From assembly GCA_008690995.1 (NCBI GenBank), contig VRMN01000012.1, positions 310,001 through 374,000 of the forward strand: DNA of 64,000 bases, in the 5' to 3' direction. Source of the DNA: Porphyridium purpureum (taxonomy: Eukaryota > Rhodophyta > Bangiophyceae > Porphyridiales > Porphyridiaceae). The position numbers were made by a program, and so were the translations under genes. Under the pieces are notes generated by a model. The model worked only from the letters and a program-made list of their open reading frames with translations. It did not search any database and was not told the origin of the DNA. Within the stretch, counting starts at the first letter, position 1. Each line of letters begins with the position of its first letter. Of the stretch, positions 28,209 through 37,379 are shown piece by piece.

Positions 28209-30311
28209 ATGCAGACAGGGAAGAAGAATGGCACGGAGCGTACTGGGCCCGTGGTTTTGAGCGCGATCACCGTGCTGCTGGTGGCAATCGTGTCAACGGC
28301 AGAGGGGCGAAGGACCGAGTCGCCACTCCAAAATATTGCCCTGTGCGCAGTCGAAGTGAATGACTATAATGTGAATCCGGCCTCCCCACGTGTGGGCGTC
28401 GAAAGGATCGAGTGGAGTAATTGCCACCGGCAGCTTGCAAATCGCAAGGGTCTGTATGGCTGTGGCGATGAGCTGGTCTGGCTGGTCAAGTTTGACAGAA
28501 CGTACGGCAACCCAGAGTCCGAGCGATATGACGCCATTTTTCACTTGTGGGCCAACTCGGTGACAGCCGACGACGGCATTGGCTTTGAGTATGTCATTTC
28601 GGCGGCACCAAACCTGAATGATCCCATGCATACGGCTGGCGACCTGATCGTCCTGCATGACGTCGACGGGCCGTTCGTTGGGAATCAGGAAATCATGAGC
28701 TCATTCCGCTTTGCCGTGCTGGATGTTCCACAGGGCTCCACGGCCGTCATCCGGATCAAGTTTAAAGTGACGTGCAGGCCGTACGCGACCACGTACCAAA
28801 ACCAACAGAGCGTCAAGCTGACAAGTCTAGTCGGCACGATGGATGCCGCGAATGTGGATTTTGGTGCGGACCGATCCACCCAAGGTATGGATGACTACAC
28901 AAAGCAGATTCGGTCGGGCACAGTGCCGTACTTCCTCAAGGACATGAAAGGCGCGGCAGAACCATGGCTCGAAATAACTCATTTGGGTGTGGCAGGCGAC
29001 GAGTCGTGCGACCTCGCGTCACCACAACTGGTGATCAAGAAGACCGAGCAAGTCAAGCATTGCATCACGGTCTCGAACAAGGGTTCCGAAAATGCAGTGA
29101 ACATTGTTCTCGAAGACCACGGGCTTGAGGGCGGGTCCGCAGTCACTCAAATACCGGGCATTCCGTCCGTCATTCCGCCGAATACGACCGTGACCACTGC
29201 GTACGTGACTGAAATCGATGCGGTCGGACCCGACAAGGATATTGTGGTCGAAGTTCGCTCGACCGATAGTTGGCAAATATCTGCCGAGTCGTCGCTCGTG
29301 GTGGAGGTTTGGGCGGTGCTTGTCGACATGAACCTAACGCTGAGTGACTGCGGTGAAGAAAGTCTGGAACCAAAGATGCTCATTGGATTCGTGGGCGATT
29401 TGGTTACGAGGTGCGTGCGCATCACAAACCAGACGCCAGAGCCCGTAACCATCACTACTGGTTCTGGTGTTCCCCAGAGTATGATTGGCGTAACGCTTCA
29501 GCCCGGAGAGTCCTCCTTTGCGCAAGAATCGTCCTTGATTGAACAGACCAGCAGCGGGTCAGCAACCTTTGACATCTCTGTGCAGACAAACACCGGGTAT
29601 GTTGCACAAACCGATGCAACACTTTTGATTGACACTGATCCCGCAGAGCCCGAGTATTGCTGGGGCATGCTGGTTGAAAGCAGCGGGACGTGCTACTACG
29701 AACAATCGACCCTGAATAACGAGGGGGCTCTGGTGACCGAGTGCCTTTCGCGTCCGTGTTCACCGTCGTACAAGTGTGTGGGTCTGGATCCTAGCATTCT
29801 TCCGGTGCCGACAGCGGATCCCACCAGTGCTGCCACGTCACGTCCACCATTGGTAGACTCTTCAGCGACGGGTGACGGAACGAACACAGATTCTTCAGGG
29901 GCCGGTGATGATGGAACCGTGTCTGGTTCGACGCTGGGTGCAGGCACGACGGGTGCGCAGACAACAGCAGCCGCAGCCGAAACAGCGACGCCTCCGCCTC
30001 CTCCCGCGGACACCGGCGAGCCTCCTTCGGGAGAATCGACAAGTCCCGGCCCAATCGTGTACGAAACATTGTCTCCGGAAGGAGTCCCGACGGCATCGCC
30101 GCTATCCGAAGAAGACACTGGATCAAGCGGCGTGAGCACCGGGTCACCGACGAGCACACCAACGTCCACTGCCACTCCTGGAGATGCACCTTCTGTGGCA
30201 TTGAACGAACGAGCCGGCGAAACGACGCTGCTTCTAGAAAAGAGAATAGCAACCTCGTTGGACTCCAATTGCCAGCTCAAGACCAGCGTCAGCTATATGC
30301 TTGTGGCGTGA
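28209..30311 (+). CDS. Secreted or cell-surface protein with Ser/Thr/Pro-rich tail
   Basis: A 700-residue product from ATG 28209; the frame extends upstream only from a TTG. The N-terminus is basic then hydrophobic (VVLSAITVLLVAIVSTAEG), a good signal peptide. Residues about 50-480 are beta-rich with paired Cys residues and contain at least two segments resembling Ig-like/DUF11-type extracellular modules (CITVSNKGSENAVNIVLEDHGL; CVRITNQTPEPVTITTG), each followed by a VxxVPPNTTVT-like strand pattern. Residues about 530-670 are Ser/Thr/Pro/Gly-rich, typical of an O-glycosylated stalk. No clear C-terminal membrane helix or GPI signal is visible, so it may be released to the extracellular polysaccharide. 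No enzyme motif; function unknown. Confidence 0.7.
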   Translation: MQTGKKNGTERTGPVVLSAITVLLVAIVSTAEGRRTESPLQNIALCAVEVNDYNVNPASPRVGVERIEWSNCHRQLANRKGLYGCGDELVWLVKFDRTYGNPESERYDAIFHLWANSVTADDGIGFEYVISAAPNLNDPMHTAGDLIVLHDVDGPFVGNQEIMSSFRFAVLDVPQGSTAVIRIKFKVTCRPYATTYQNQQSVKLTSLVGTMDAANVDFGADRSTQGMDDYTKQIRSGTVPYFLKDMKGAAEPWLEITHLGVAGDESCDLASPQLVIKKTEQVKHCITVSNKGSENAVNIVLEDHGLEGGSAVTQIPGIPSVIPPNTTVTTAYVTEIDAVGPDKDIVVEVRSTDSWQISAESSLVVEVWAVLVDMNLTLSDCGEESLEPKMLIGFVGDLVTRCVRITNQTPEPVTITTGSGVPQSMIGVTLQPGESSFAQESSLIEQTSSGSATFDISVQTNTGYVAQTDATLLIDTDPAEPEYCWGMLVESSGTCYYEQSTLNNEGALVTECLSRPCSPSYKCVGLDPSILPVPTADPTSAATSRPPLVDSSATGDGTNTDSSGAGDDGTVSGSTLGAGTTGAQTTAAAAETATPPPPPADTGEPPSGESTSPGPIVYETLSPEGVPTASPLSEEDTGSSGVSTGSPTSTPTSTATPGDAPSVALNERAGETTLLLEKRIATSLDSNCQLKTSVSYMLVA

Positions 30312-31844
30312 TCTTGAAAAAAGAAAACACAAATCTTTCTGACCGGGACGCTTGGCGGACGGAGCGAGGCGAGATTTTTGTTTGGCGCCGTAGTCCTTGC
30401 TTGTGCCGTTGACCATCGACACCAGTCCCCACGGCATCTCGTCGTGGGCTGCGCAGTAGATGTGCATGAGCGCCATGACCCATTCCATGTCCTCGCAAAC
30501 AAAATTCAATCCCACATCTGCATCGCGCTCAGAGCCCTACATCAAGGTTCTCTGGTCCTGATCATTTTTCGATGTGTGACAAGATCGGCAGCTGCGTGCT
30601 TCCCATCTCGAATGGCACCTTCACGTCCACTTCTTACAAAAGCTCGACCACCAGGCCACTGCCGTGGCTCGAAACTCGGCACGATTTCCATGCCGAATCA
30701 CCGATGACCACCCATGCAGACAACTTTGCATATTTACGAAACACCCATTGCACCGTCTTGTCGCCCTGGTATATCGTCCTGTTTCTCCTTCTTCCAGAAA
30801 CTCCAAACTCCACCCATCCTATCTTCAGACGGAGCCAACACTCTGCGCACTCTGCTGTGCCCCACTTGAATCCGTCTCTCCACATAAAATGATGCCACAG
30901 CGCGTGACACGTTCTGCTCTGACACGTCAAGTTCTGTCGCTTGTAGGCAAATACGGCGGCCATTCGTCTGTATCTCACCCGGGTGACCTGCTCCCGATGA
31001 TTTGCTTTAGAATCCGCGTCACCCCGATGCACACGTACACACACGATGCTCGCCGATTTTCCATTCCTCGCATGCTCCGAACCACTCGCGCATTTTCGTT
31101 CCTTCACTGTCGGCATTGTTGGGTTCCGTTGTTATACTACCACGGTGCGTATCCTGAGGCAGTCTTGAGAGTGGGTAGCTGCGCGCGCCTTCCGTCACCC
31201 GCGCAGCTTGTAGGCCCCGGTCTCCCGTACCGAGTCAACTCCTTACCAGCTTCTTTTAACTCCATTCCTTTCTCTCAAGAGCATCTCTGCCTTGGTCCAC
31301 GCCCGGCAAGAAGCGGCGAGCTTCTATACCGCGCAGCCTGGCGAAGAATCTCTCATTGTGCCTGCACGGTTACAACGATGGCCGAGGAGAACCGCGCTCT
31401 TGGACCTTTCACACTCGCGGCGCTTCGGCGTGCCGATGTCGGATTGGACGGACGAACGTGCGTGGCAGTAGAACGGAGGCAACAGACTTTGTGTGTTGGC
31501 CGGCTGCCCAGAACTCAGTCACATCGGCTTCGCGATACAGAAACTCTCGAGCGCGCGCTCCACAATGAGCGACTCTCAGACACACAGCGCGTGCTTCAGC
31601 ACCTGCCGAGAACTTTTTTGTTTTGGTTTTTTGGGTCTCTGTTTAAATAACGAAAGCGAATATTAAAATATGTGGTTAAGAAAAAGAATACTTTAATCAT
31701 CAAGATGATAATAAATGCAATGTGGCATTCATAAAATGCGGCATTGTAATGTAATGCTGCATTGGCCAGAGCGCGGCGAACTCTTTTTTTTGTCGGAGAC
31801 GGCGGGGAGAGAGATTGACGGGGAGAGAGAGGAAGGGATGGGAG
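30312..31844. other. Intergenic with protein-like minus-strand fragments
   Basis: About 1.5 kb. On the minus strand three neighbouring frames look protein-like: about 30990-30636 (with GWVEFGVSGRR and GDKTVQWVFRKYAKLSAW), 30633-30560 (VDVKVPFEMGSTQLPILSHIE) and 30530-30360 (FVCEDMEWVMALMHIYCAAHDEMPWG then a basic KQKSRLAPSAKRPGQK). Stops and frame changes separate them; one break begins GTAAGA like a splice donor. It may be an intron-containing or decayed gene; no family recognised. AT-rich DNA lies at 31640-31730. Confidence 0.3.
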
Positions 31845-33365
31845 ATGGAATTGGCGTCCCGGTCGAGACAGCCAGGGCTCTTACACGAGCCGCCGTCACC
31901 GCCGCCGCCGCATGTGTTGCATGGGTATCGGTTGCGCGTGGATGAGGCGTTGTTGAGCAGTGATGCAAAGGCAGAGCCAGCGGTTGCCGGCGTGAAAGCA
32001 GAGCCAGCGGCTGCCGGTGTGAAGGCAAAGCCCAGTCAGCAAGGCGCGCGGACGAATTTGCGCGTCTTGGGTAAGGAGAAGGAGGCGCGGGATGCAGCCG
32101 CGGCGGCGGAGGACGAGCGTGGCTTGGCCGGCGCAGCGGGCGTGAGAGGAATGCTGCACACGGCGTGTGTTTTCGCGCAGGCGCCGAGTGACGTGCTGGA
32201 CCAGCGACTCGAAAAGGCATTACCAGGTAAAGCTGCGCGCTTTCACGCCGTGCGCGGTAACCAGTTTCGATTGGTCGCGGACGATACGCTGCAGGTGGTG
32301 TCGGTGCGAGGTAGTGAGGCTGTGACGCGTGGCGGCGGCGGCGCAGAGGTGGCATGGGCGTTGGTACAGGTGGATACAGTGGCCAAGGAGGCCTGCATTT
32401 TGCAAGAGGATGTTAATATTTGTGGTGTGCAGATGGTGCCGCACGAGCATCCACTCGAGCCTGCGCAGGAAGGCGAGGGTGCAGATCACACCAAGGACAA
32501 TGATGCCTTGTCGTTGCTGGCGAAAAGAAAGCTCGTGGACGCGATGCGGCCGAGCATGCAGAAGCGGCGCTCAAAGATCGCCGAGGCCGATCGCGACTGG
32601 GTTAGCAACGTCGACGCAGCCGAGCTGGTGCAAGGCGCACAGCATGCAGTGCAACATCAAGCCGCGGGCGGAGCGCCCGAGGCGTTGAGGGATGAGCTCC
32701 CTCCGCACGATCCCACGGCCAGGCACCGCATGAGCGCATACCCGCTCGCGGGGCTCATTGGTGAGCAGCATCTGGCGGACGTGAAAAAGCAGGCAGTTTA
32801 CGTGCTCAAGAACTTTGTGAAAAAGCGGCATGAATTGCACGAGAAGTATGCGGTTTTCTCGCCCTTCACCATGGAGCTCCTGAGCGCTCTTCTGGACAAG
32901 CAAGAGCACGACGAAGAGGCCCGTCGGAAGAAGCGCCACGCGACCGAGCAGGAGCGCGTGATGGCGTGCATGCATCTAGACAACCTGCTGCTGCTTCAGG
33001 CGGCGTTTGAAGAGCACGAGAAGAAAACCGACTCGATCGAGAGCGTTGCCGAGTGGTGTAATCGGCCCGTGGCGCTTGTGCGCCGGTTTTGCTCTTTATT
33101 TTTTGAGCGCCGCGATCACGACGCTGGCCGGCTCCGCCCGACGTCCAGCTCACGGCGCCGGTTCACAAATCACGTGCTTGTGAGCTGGCTCATCGCAAAA
33201 GACTTCCGCGGCCGGACTGCAGACATCGAGGCCGCGCTGTCACTCACACCCGCCGAGTGCGCGAAGCACCTGAAGCATCTCGGCTGCCAGGTCGCCAAGG
33301 GCGAGTTTAAACTGTCTGTTCCACTGACCTTCCCCGCCGTCAAGCTCCGCCACTCGCGCGGCTGA
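31845..33365 (+). CDS. RPA49: RNA polymerase I subunit A49-like protein
   Basis: A 506-residue protein from ATG 31845 (upstream frame opens only at TTG). Predicted A49/POLR1E subunit, which with A34.5 stimulates Pol I initiation and elongation on rDNA. The N-terminal third is Ala-rich and includes RFHAVRGNQFRLVADDTLQVV, like the dimerisation barrel that reads NxFxLVGExxxVxYV in A49. The linker holds LLAKRKLVDAMRPSMQKRRSK. The C-terminal half resembles the tandem winged-helix: a long helical part (AVYVLKNFVKKRHEL, DNLLLLQAAFEEH), then FTNHVLVSWLIAKDFRGRTADIEAALSLTPAECAKHL, LGCQV and a final LSVPLTFP, which matches the family's LKLPLxFP ending. Confidence 0.65.
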   Translation: MELASRSRQPGLLHEPPSPPPPHVLHGYRLRVDEALLSSDAKAEPAVAGVKAEPAAAGVKAKPSQQGARTNLRVLGKEKEARDAAAAAEDERGLAGAAGVRGMLHTACVFAQAPSDVLDQRLEKALPGKAARFHAVRGNQFRLVADDTLQVVSVRGSEAVTRGGGGAEVAWALVQVDTVAKEACILQEDVNICGVQMVPHEHPLEPAQEGEGADHTKDNDALSLLAKRKLVDAMRPSMQKRRSKIAEADRDWVSNVDAAELVQGAQHAVQHQAAGGAPEALRDELPPHDPTARHRMSAYPLAGLIGEQHLADVKKQAVYVLKNFVKKRHELHEKYAVFSPFTMELLSALLDKQEHDEEARRKKRHATEQERVMACMHLDNLLLLQAAFEEHEKKTDSIESVAEWCNRPVALVRRFCSLFFERRDHDAGRLRPTSSSRRRFTNHVLVSWLIAKDFRGRTADIEAALSLTPAECAKHLKHLGCQVAKGEFKLSVPLTFPAVKLRHSRG

Positions 33366-33429
33366 GGCCGCGGCGTCGTAGTATAGTGTTTGGTATTGTA
33401 CAAAAGAAGCACGCAGACAGCGAGTGTGC

Positions 33430-34067
33430 GCATCAGGCTGTAAACAGACCGCGGCTGACGGAGATTTGAAACGTGAATGTGGAACTGTCGTGATAGAGCT
33501 GGGAGCCGCACGGCTGCTCGCTTAACTGAAGAAGATACATCCGCAATTCCAAAGCACAGGCCCATCGATACGTTCTCTCCGACCAGGCGCCCGTCTTTTC
33601 TCTGAGCCCGCCGACCCTTCTCCGTTTGTCTCGCGTCATCCGAAGGTGTCTCCAATTTACGACGCACTGCGTTGAACATTCCACCGAAGTCACCTCGCGA
33701 TGCTTGTAAGCCGAGCAGACAAAAAAAAATTACCCAATCCAAAATCTTTGGCATGTATCGCATACGCGCATCTCTGAGATACACTCTTTCAGACATTATG
33801 CATCTGTGAGTTCAACTTGCGTATCTCACTGACACTTCCGTCGTACCCGTTCGCGGAAGAAAAGAAAATTGCCCCGTGCGAATTAAACCACACAGGCAGC
33901 GTGGTGTCCAACAGCGCCCAGCGCCCTCCAAGCACACATCCTCGAGCAGCTGTAACCGGCTGCTCATGTCTGCACCGGAGCCCTTCGTGCATCGCGATGA
34001 ACCCCAACATCACCTGCGTTTCCCCCGGCCGCGAGCTGGTATTCCCTTTGTCCAGCCACAATCGCAT
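33430..34067 (-). CDS. Possible intron-containing gene of unknown function
   Basis: Converging with RPA49. Two minus-strand stretches read as protein: an ATG-started frame from 34067 (MRLWLDKGNTSSRPGETQ, VMLGFIAMHEGLRCRH, GRWALLDTTLPVWFNSHGAIF) open to 33789, and 33693-33433, open in two frames, one ending STFTFQISVSRGLFTA then stop. Between them lies a T-run followed by CTTACAAG (about 33733-33708), shaped like a 3' splice site, with GTGAG donor-like words before it. Exon borders and the correct frame are not resolved. No domain recognised. Confidence 0.28.
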
Positions 34068-35159
34068 TGCCAAACAGGAGGCTCACCAGCCGCCGCCGGC
34101 CTTCATACCAACCGAGGCCTCGCTTTCTGCTACTGACATCACGGCAAGCGACTGCCAAAGCCCAAAGCCCACGAGCCTCCATTATCTCACCCCTCGTCCT
34201 TTCCCCCGCTGCCGCTCTCGTTGGAGCGACTGTCTTGCCTTTGCGCAAACGCCCTTGAACCATGAAGCTTGCAACTCCATTCAGTTCACACGGCAAGCAA
34301 GCACAGAACAGACCCGCGCGCACGCAGACGCCGCGATTGTCGCTGACGCGCACCAAACCGAGAGACTCGTCCGCATTCCGCGCCGTCTACCAGACAGCCG
34401 ATGAACGCTGTCCGCCGCAGCACATCACGCGCACAACGCGCACAAAGACTCGACTGCCCCGCGTCCCGCGCACAACAATGACACGCAACTCCTACCGTCC
34501 TCGCATCTCCTGCGCGCGCCGCCCGCACACCTCTGCCATTCCCTCCACCCAGAGACCCACACCCCACGTTTCGTTCCTCCTCAACCGGAATGCCTTATCG
34601 GCTCCTCATCGGCTCGGCGCCGTTTCGGTCCTGTTCCTTATCGGCTCGGCTCGGGCTCGGGCTCGGCTGGGCTCAGTTCGGTCCGGGTCCTTATCGGTTC
34701 CTTATCGGTTCCTCATCGGTTTTCTATGGGCTCTCTATGAGCTATTTAGCAGCGGCTGCTCGGTTGGTTCATCGGTTGGTTAATCGGTTACTTATCGGTT
34801 TGTGATTAGTTGGTATCTGGTTTGGCGTCTTGGGCTCTCTTGCGTCTCACCGTGTTTCGTGCTTCCACGCACGACCGCATTGCTGCATCGCCCGCACACA
34901 CGCACGCCTCCCCGCCAACCAACAGGAACCCACGCATGCAGCCGCCATCCGCGCTCTCCCTCGCATCACCACAGCACCGCTCCTCTCCCACCCCCCCGGA
35001 ACGATACCTTGTACCCACCCACACGCCACGTTCCCACCTCGCCTCCCGCGTCCCCCCTCCCCACCTCACCCACAAATCTTTCTCCACCAACCGAACCCAC
35101 CATCCCTGATTCCGAACTCCCGCCCACAAGCACGTCTTGTATAAATCTACTAGTACCAG
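34068..35159. repeat. Intergenic; TTATCGGTT/ATCGGCTC word cluster at 34590-34805
   Basis: No gene recognised. Within 34590-34805 the words CTTATCGGTTC, CTCATCGG and GGCTCGG recur many times at irregular spacing, the reverse complement of the AACCGATAA cluster near 23.3 kb. The adjoining 34860-35110 is C-rich and repetitive-looking. A protein-like frame also overlaps the left part on the minus strand (34356-33964) but is not supported independently. Confidence 0.5.
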
Positions 35160-35460
35160 CAGTAATAGTAGATAGTAGTAGTAGATAGTAGTAGTAGATA
35201 GTAGAGTAGATAGTAGAGTAGATAGTAGTAGTAGATAGTAGTAGTAGATGGTAGTAGTAGATGGTAGTAGTAGATAGTAGTAGTAGATGGTAGTAGTAGG
35301 TAATAGTAGGCAGTAGTAGGCAGTAGTAGTAGGCAGTAGTAGTAGGCAGTAGTAGGCAGTAGTAGTAGGCAGTAGTAGTAGTGGGTAGTAGTAGTGGGTA
35401 GTAGTAGTGGGTAGAGGTAGGTAGGAGTAGGTACTAGTCATACTACTAGGTAGTAGTATG
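35155..35460 (+). repeat. (GTA/TAG)n microsatellite, left part
   Basis: About 300 bp of nearly pure TAG/GTA triplets with GATAGTAG and GGCAGTAG variants. The same triplet repeat continues on the other side of the transposon (36912-36955), so the two parts were probably one locus before insertion. Confidence 0.9.
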
Positions 35461-35469
35461 TAGAAGGTA

Positions 35470-35508
35470 AAGTGCGACCAGAATGGATAGGACCCCCCAC
35501 AATTTAAT
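35470..35508 (+). repeat. Left terminal inverted repeat of the Tc1-like element
   Basis: Begins AAGTGCGACCAGAATGGATA and continues with a GGACCCCCC block, pairing with the inverted right end; small differences between the two ends indicate age. TA precedes it. Confidence 0.88.
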
Positions 35509-35739
35509 ACTCAATTTCAGAGTTTTATATTAAAAATAAAGTGTTTTAGTATGAAAAGGACAAGAAACGGAAGAAGGGCATGGAAAAAGGACAAAAAAGA
35601 GGGTCAAATAGGATAGGACCCCCAACTTTGTGCGTGCAATTGCGCAGCAAGGCGCAGGCGAAATCGACTCGGATTGCCTCCCACCTGTGCACGCTGACGT
35701 TGCGCACATCTCCACATTCGATTTTCCACTGACAAATGC

Positions 35740-36682
35740 AGTATGTTGAAGCTAGCCAGCTCAACAGCGCCTTGCGCAGCAAAAACAGCACTCTTCAGCC
35801 GGTCCACGGTCGCGTACTGCCTTTGGTCCCCAATAATCTTGCGGTCTGTGTTCCTCAGACGTGGGCAACCATGCTGAAGTCTGAAAATCACTCAAACCAC
35901 TCCAAAATGTGGACATTGCTGCTTCGAAAATGCTGCCTTCTTGGTCAGTAGATTTCCGCTTCGTATTTTCTTTCACCCACATGAAGCCATGGTTCTCTGA
36001 AGCCCGGCGTTTCTGAAGCATCCCTTTGTCATACAACATGCGCACGTACCTATCTGCACTCACTCTGCCTTCACCAATGTGCAAATACAAACATTTACAG
36101 CTCAAACTTTTTGCCCCAGATCATGATGCTTCCCCCGAAGTATAATTAGACCAGCATGAATGAGTATCATGCACCTCATTTGACCATGCGGCGTGAAAGA
36201 CATCTGAGCACATCGAAATCGAACCTTTTCTCGTCAGAAGAAACAATCTTCTTTCACTTTTCACGAAACGACGTTTGAGCTCTGGCACAATCAAGTCTTG
36301 CTAGCTTTCGGTCGAGTGTCAAAAGACAGATTATTCACCACACGATGGAAGGCATATTGCTGGTGCATTGCGCTCCGGACTGTGGTCCATGATGCAATTT
36401 TGTTCCTCCGCAGGAGCAGATCCTCGGCTAGTAGTCACGCTTTTTGAAAAGCTCGCTCAAACTTTCACTGTTCGTGATCCTTTCGACAACGGCCGGCGTG
36501 AGCTTAGACGGGTTGGTGGAAGTGTACCTGAGACTGTAGGCATCAGTACCTGCTGAGAAGCGGCGAATTGCGCTACCGGGGCGGTTTATCTTACGCGATA
36601 TTCCCTACAGAGCGTCGCATGCTGCTTTGAAGGCCAAAACGTCCCTTTTTTCGCGCTCTGAGAGTCCGCATTTGCGTCGCAT
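35740..36682 (-). pseudogene. Tc1/mariner transposase remnant
   Basis: Read on the minus strand from an ATG at 36682. The first part resembles the paired-type helix-turn-helix of Tc1 transposases: CGLSEREKRDVLAFKAA, GISRKINRPGSAIRRF and SKLTPAVVERI. The DDE catalytic region is recognisable as SSDEKRFDF near 36215-36245 (first Asp) and FGGSIMIWG near 36113-36139, then CLYLHIGEGRVSADRYVRMLY and ENHGFMWVKENTKRKS. Several in-frame stops (for example in the helix-turn-helix and just before GGSIMIWG) and frame changes interrupt it. The C-terminal DDE part is poorly preserved. The product cannot be functional as it stands. Confidence 0.8.
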
Positions 36683-36875
36683 GGTACCTGAGCGATTGTG
36701 TCGCACATGAGCGCACACGAAGATCAAAATTCGTGCCGCCTGTCCACGCGCAGCCTTGGATTGTCGCTGATATTGTTCCCGGTCCTATCCTTTTTGTGCG
36801 CGCTTTTCACTGTACCTCCAGTGGAAAACACCGCCTTACATAGTAAAACGATCGAATTTATTATAAAGTCCAGAA

Positions 36876-36911
36876 AAATTTGGGGGGGTCCTATCCTATT
36901 TGTCCGCACTT
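36876..36911 (-). repeat. Right terminal inverted repeat of the Tc1-like element
   Basis: Inverted match to the left end (AAGTGCGGACAAATAGGATA then GGACCCCCCC), followed by TA and then by the continuation of the TAG microsatellite (36912-36955). Confidence 0.88.
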
Positions 36912-37379
36912 TAGTACTTAGTAGTAGATAGCAGTAGTAATAAGTAGTAGTAGTAAGTGGGAGTGAAAAGGGGGGATCAAGCGTGTGTGCAGTAAAACGG
37001 GGGTGTTTATGTAGTAGACGGAGAGTCGCGGGTGGTCTACGGAAGAAGGGGTAGACGGTGCGTGGGGAAGGGGAAGGGGGAGTAAGTCCGACGAGGGTGT
37101 TTTGTGATTTCTGGTGATACTGGGACGGGAGGGTTGGTTGGTGGATGGATGGGGGGAAAGAGAAGAGGAAGGAGGGTGGGGTAACAGGGGAGAGAGAGAG
37201 AGAGGATTGTGTGTGACGGTGTGTGTGGGGTGGGTTGGGGAGGATGATGCGGATGGGGTTGCGGGGTGGTGCGCCAGCTGGCGCGCGGCGGCGGCGCGTG
37301 GCGAGCGGGGCGCGATGGGCGCGGTGGCGGGCGCGCACGCGGCGCGGCGGTGCATGCGTCGCCGCGCGCGCGCGCGGGC

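Larger units (their letters stand above)
35470..36911 (-). mobile_element. Tc1/mariner-type DNA transposon, decayed
   Basis: A 1442-bp element bounded by inverted termini starting AAGTGCG and flanked on both sides by TA (35468-35469, 36912-36913), the target duplication of Tc1/mariner elements. The outer termini match over about 36 bp, including the block GGATAGGACCCCCC. An inner copy of AAATAGGATAGGACC lies at 35605-35626 in the same orientation as the left terminus, and its inverted partner at 36781-36803. This gives the IR/DR arrangement known from many Tc1-like transposons. The transposase frame runs on the minus strand and is broken. It sits inside a (GTA)n microsatellite, rich in TA targets. 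It is a non-autonomous, probably old copy, and the transposase is well below intact. Confidence 0.88.
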
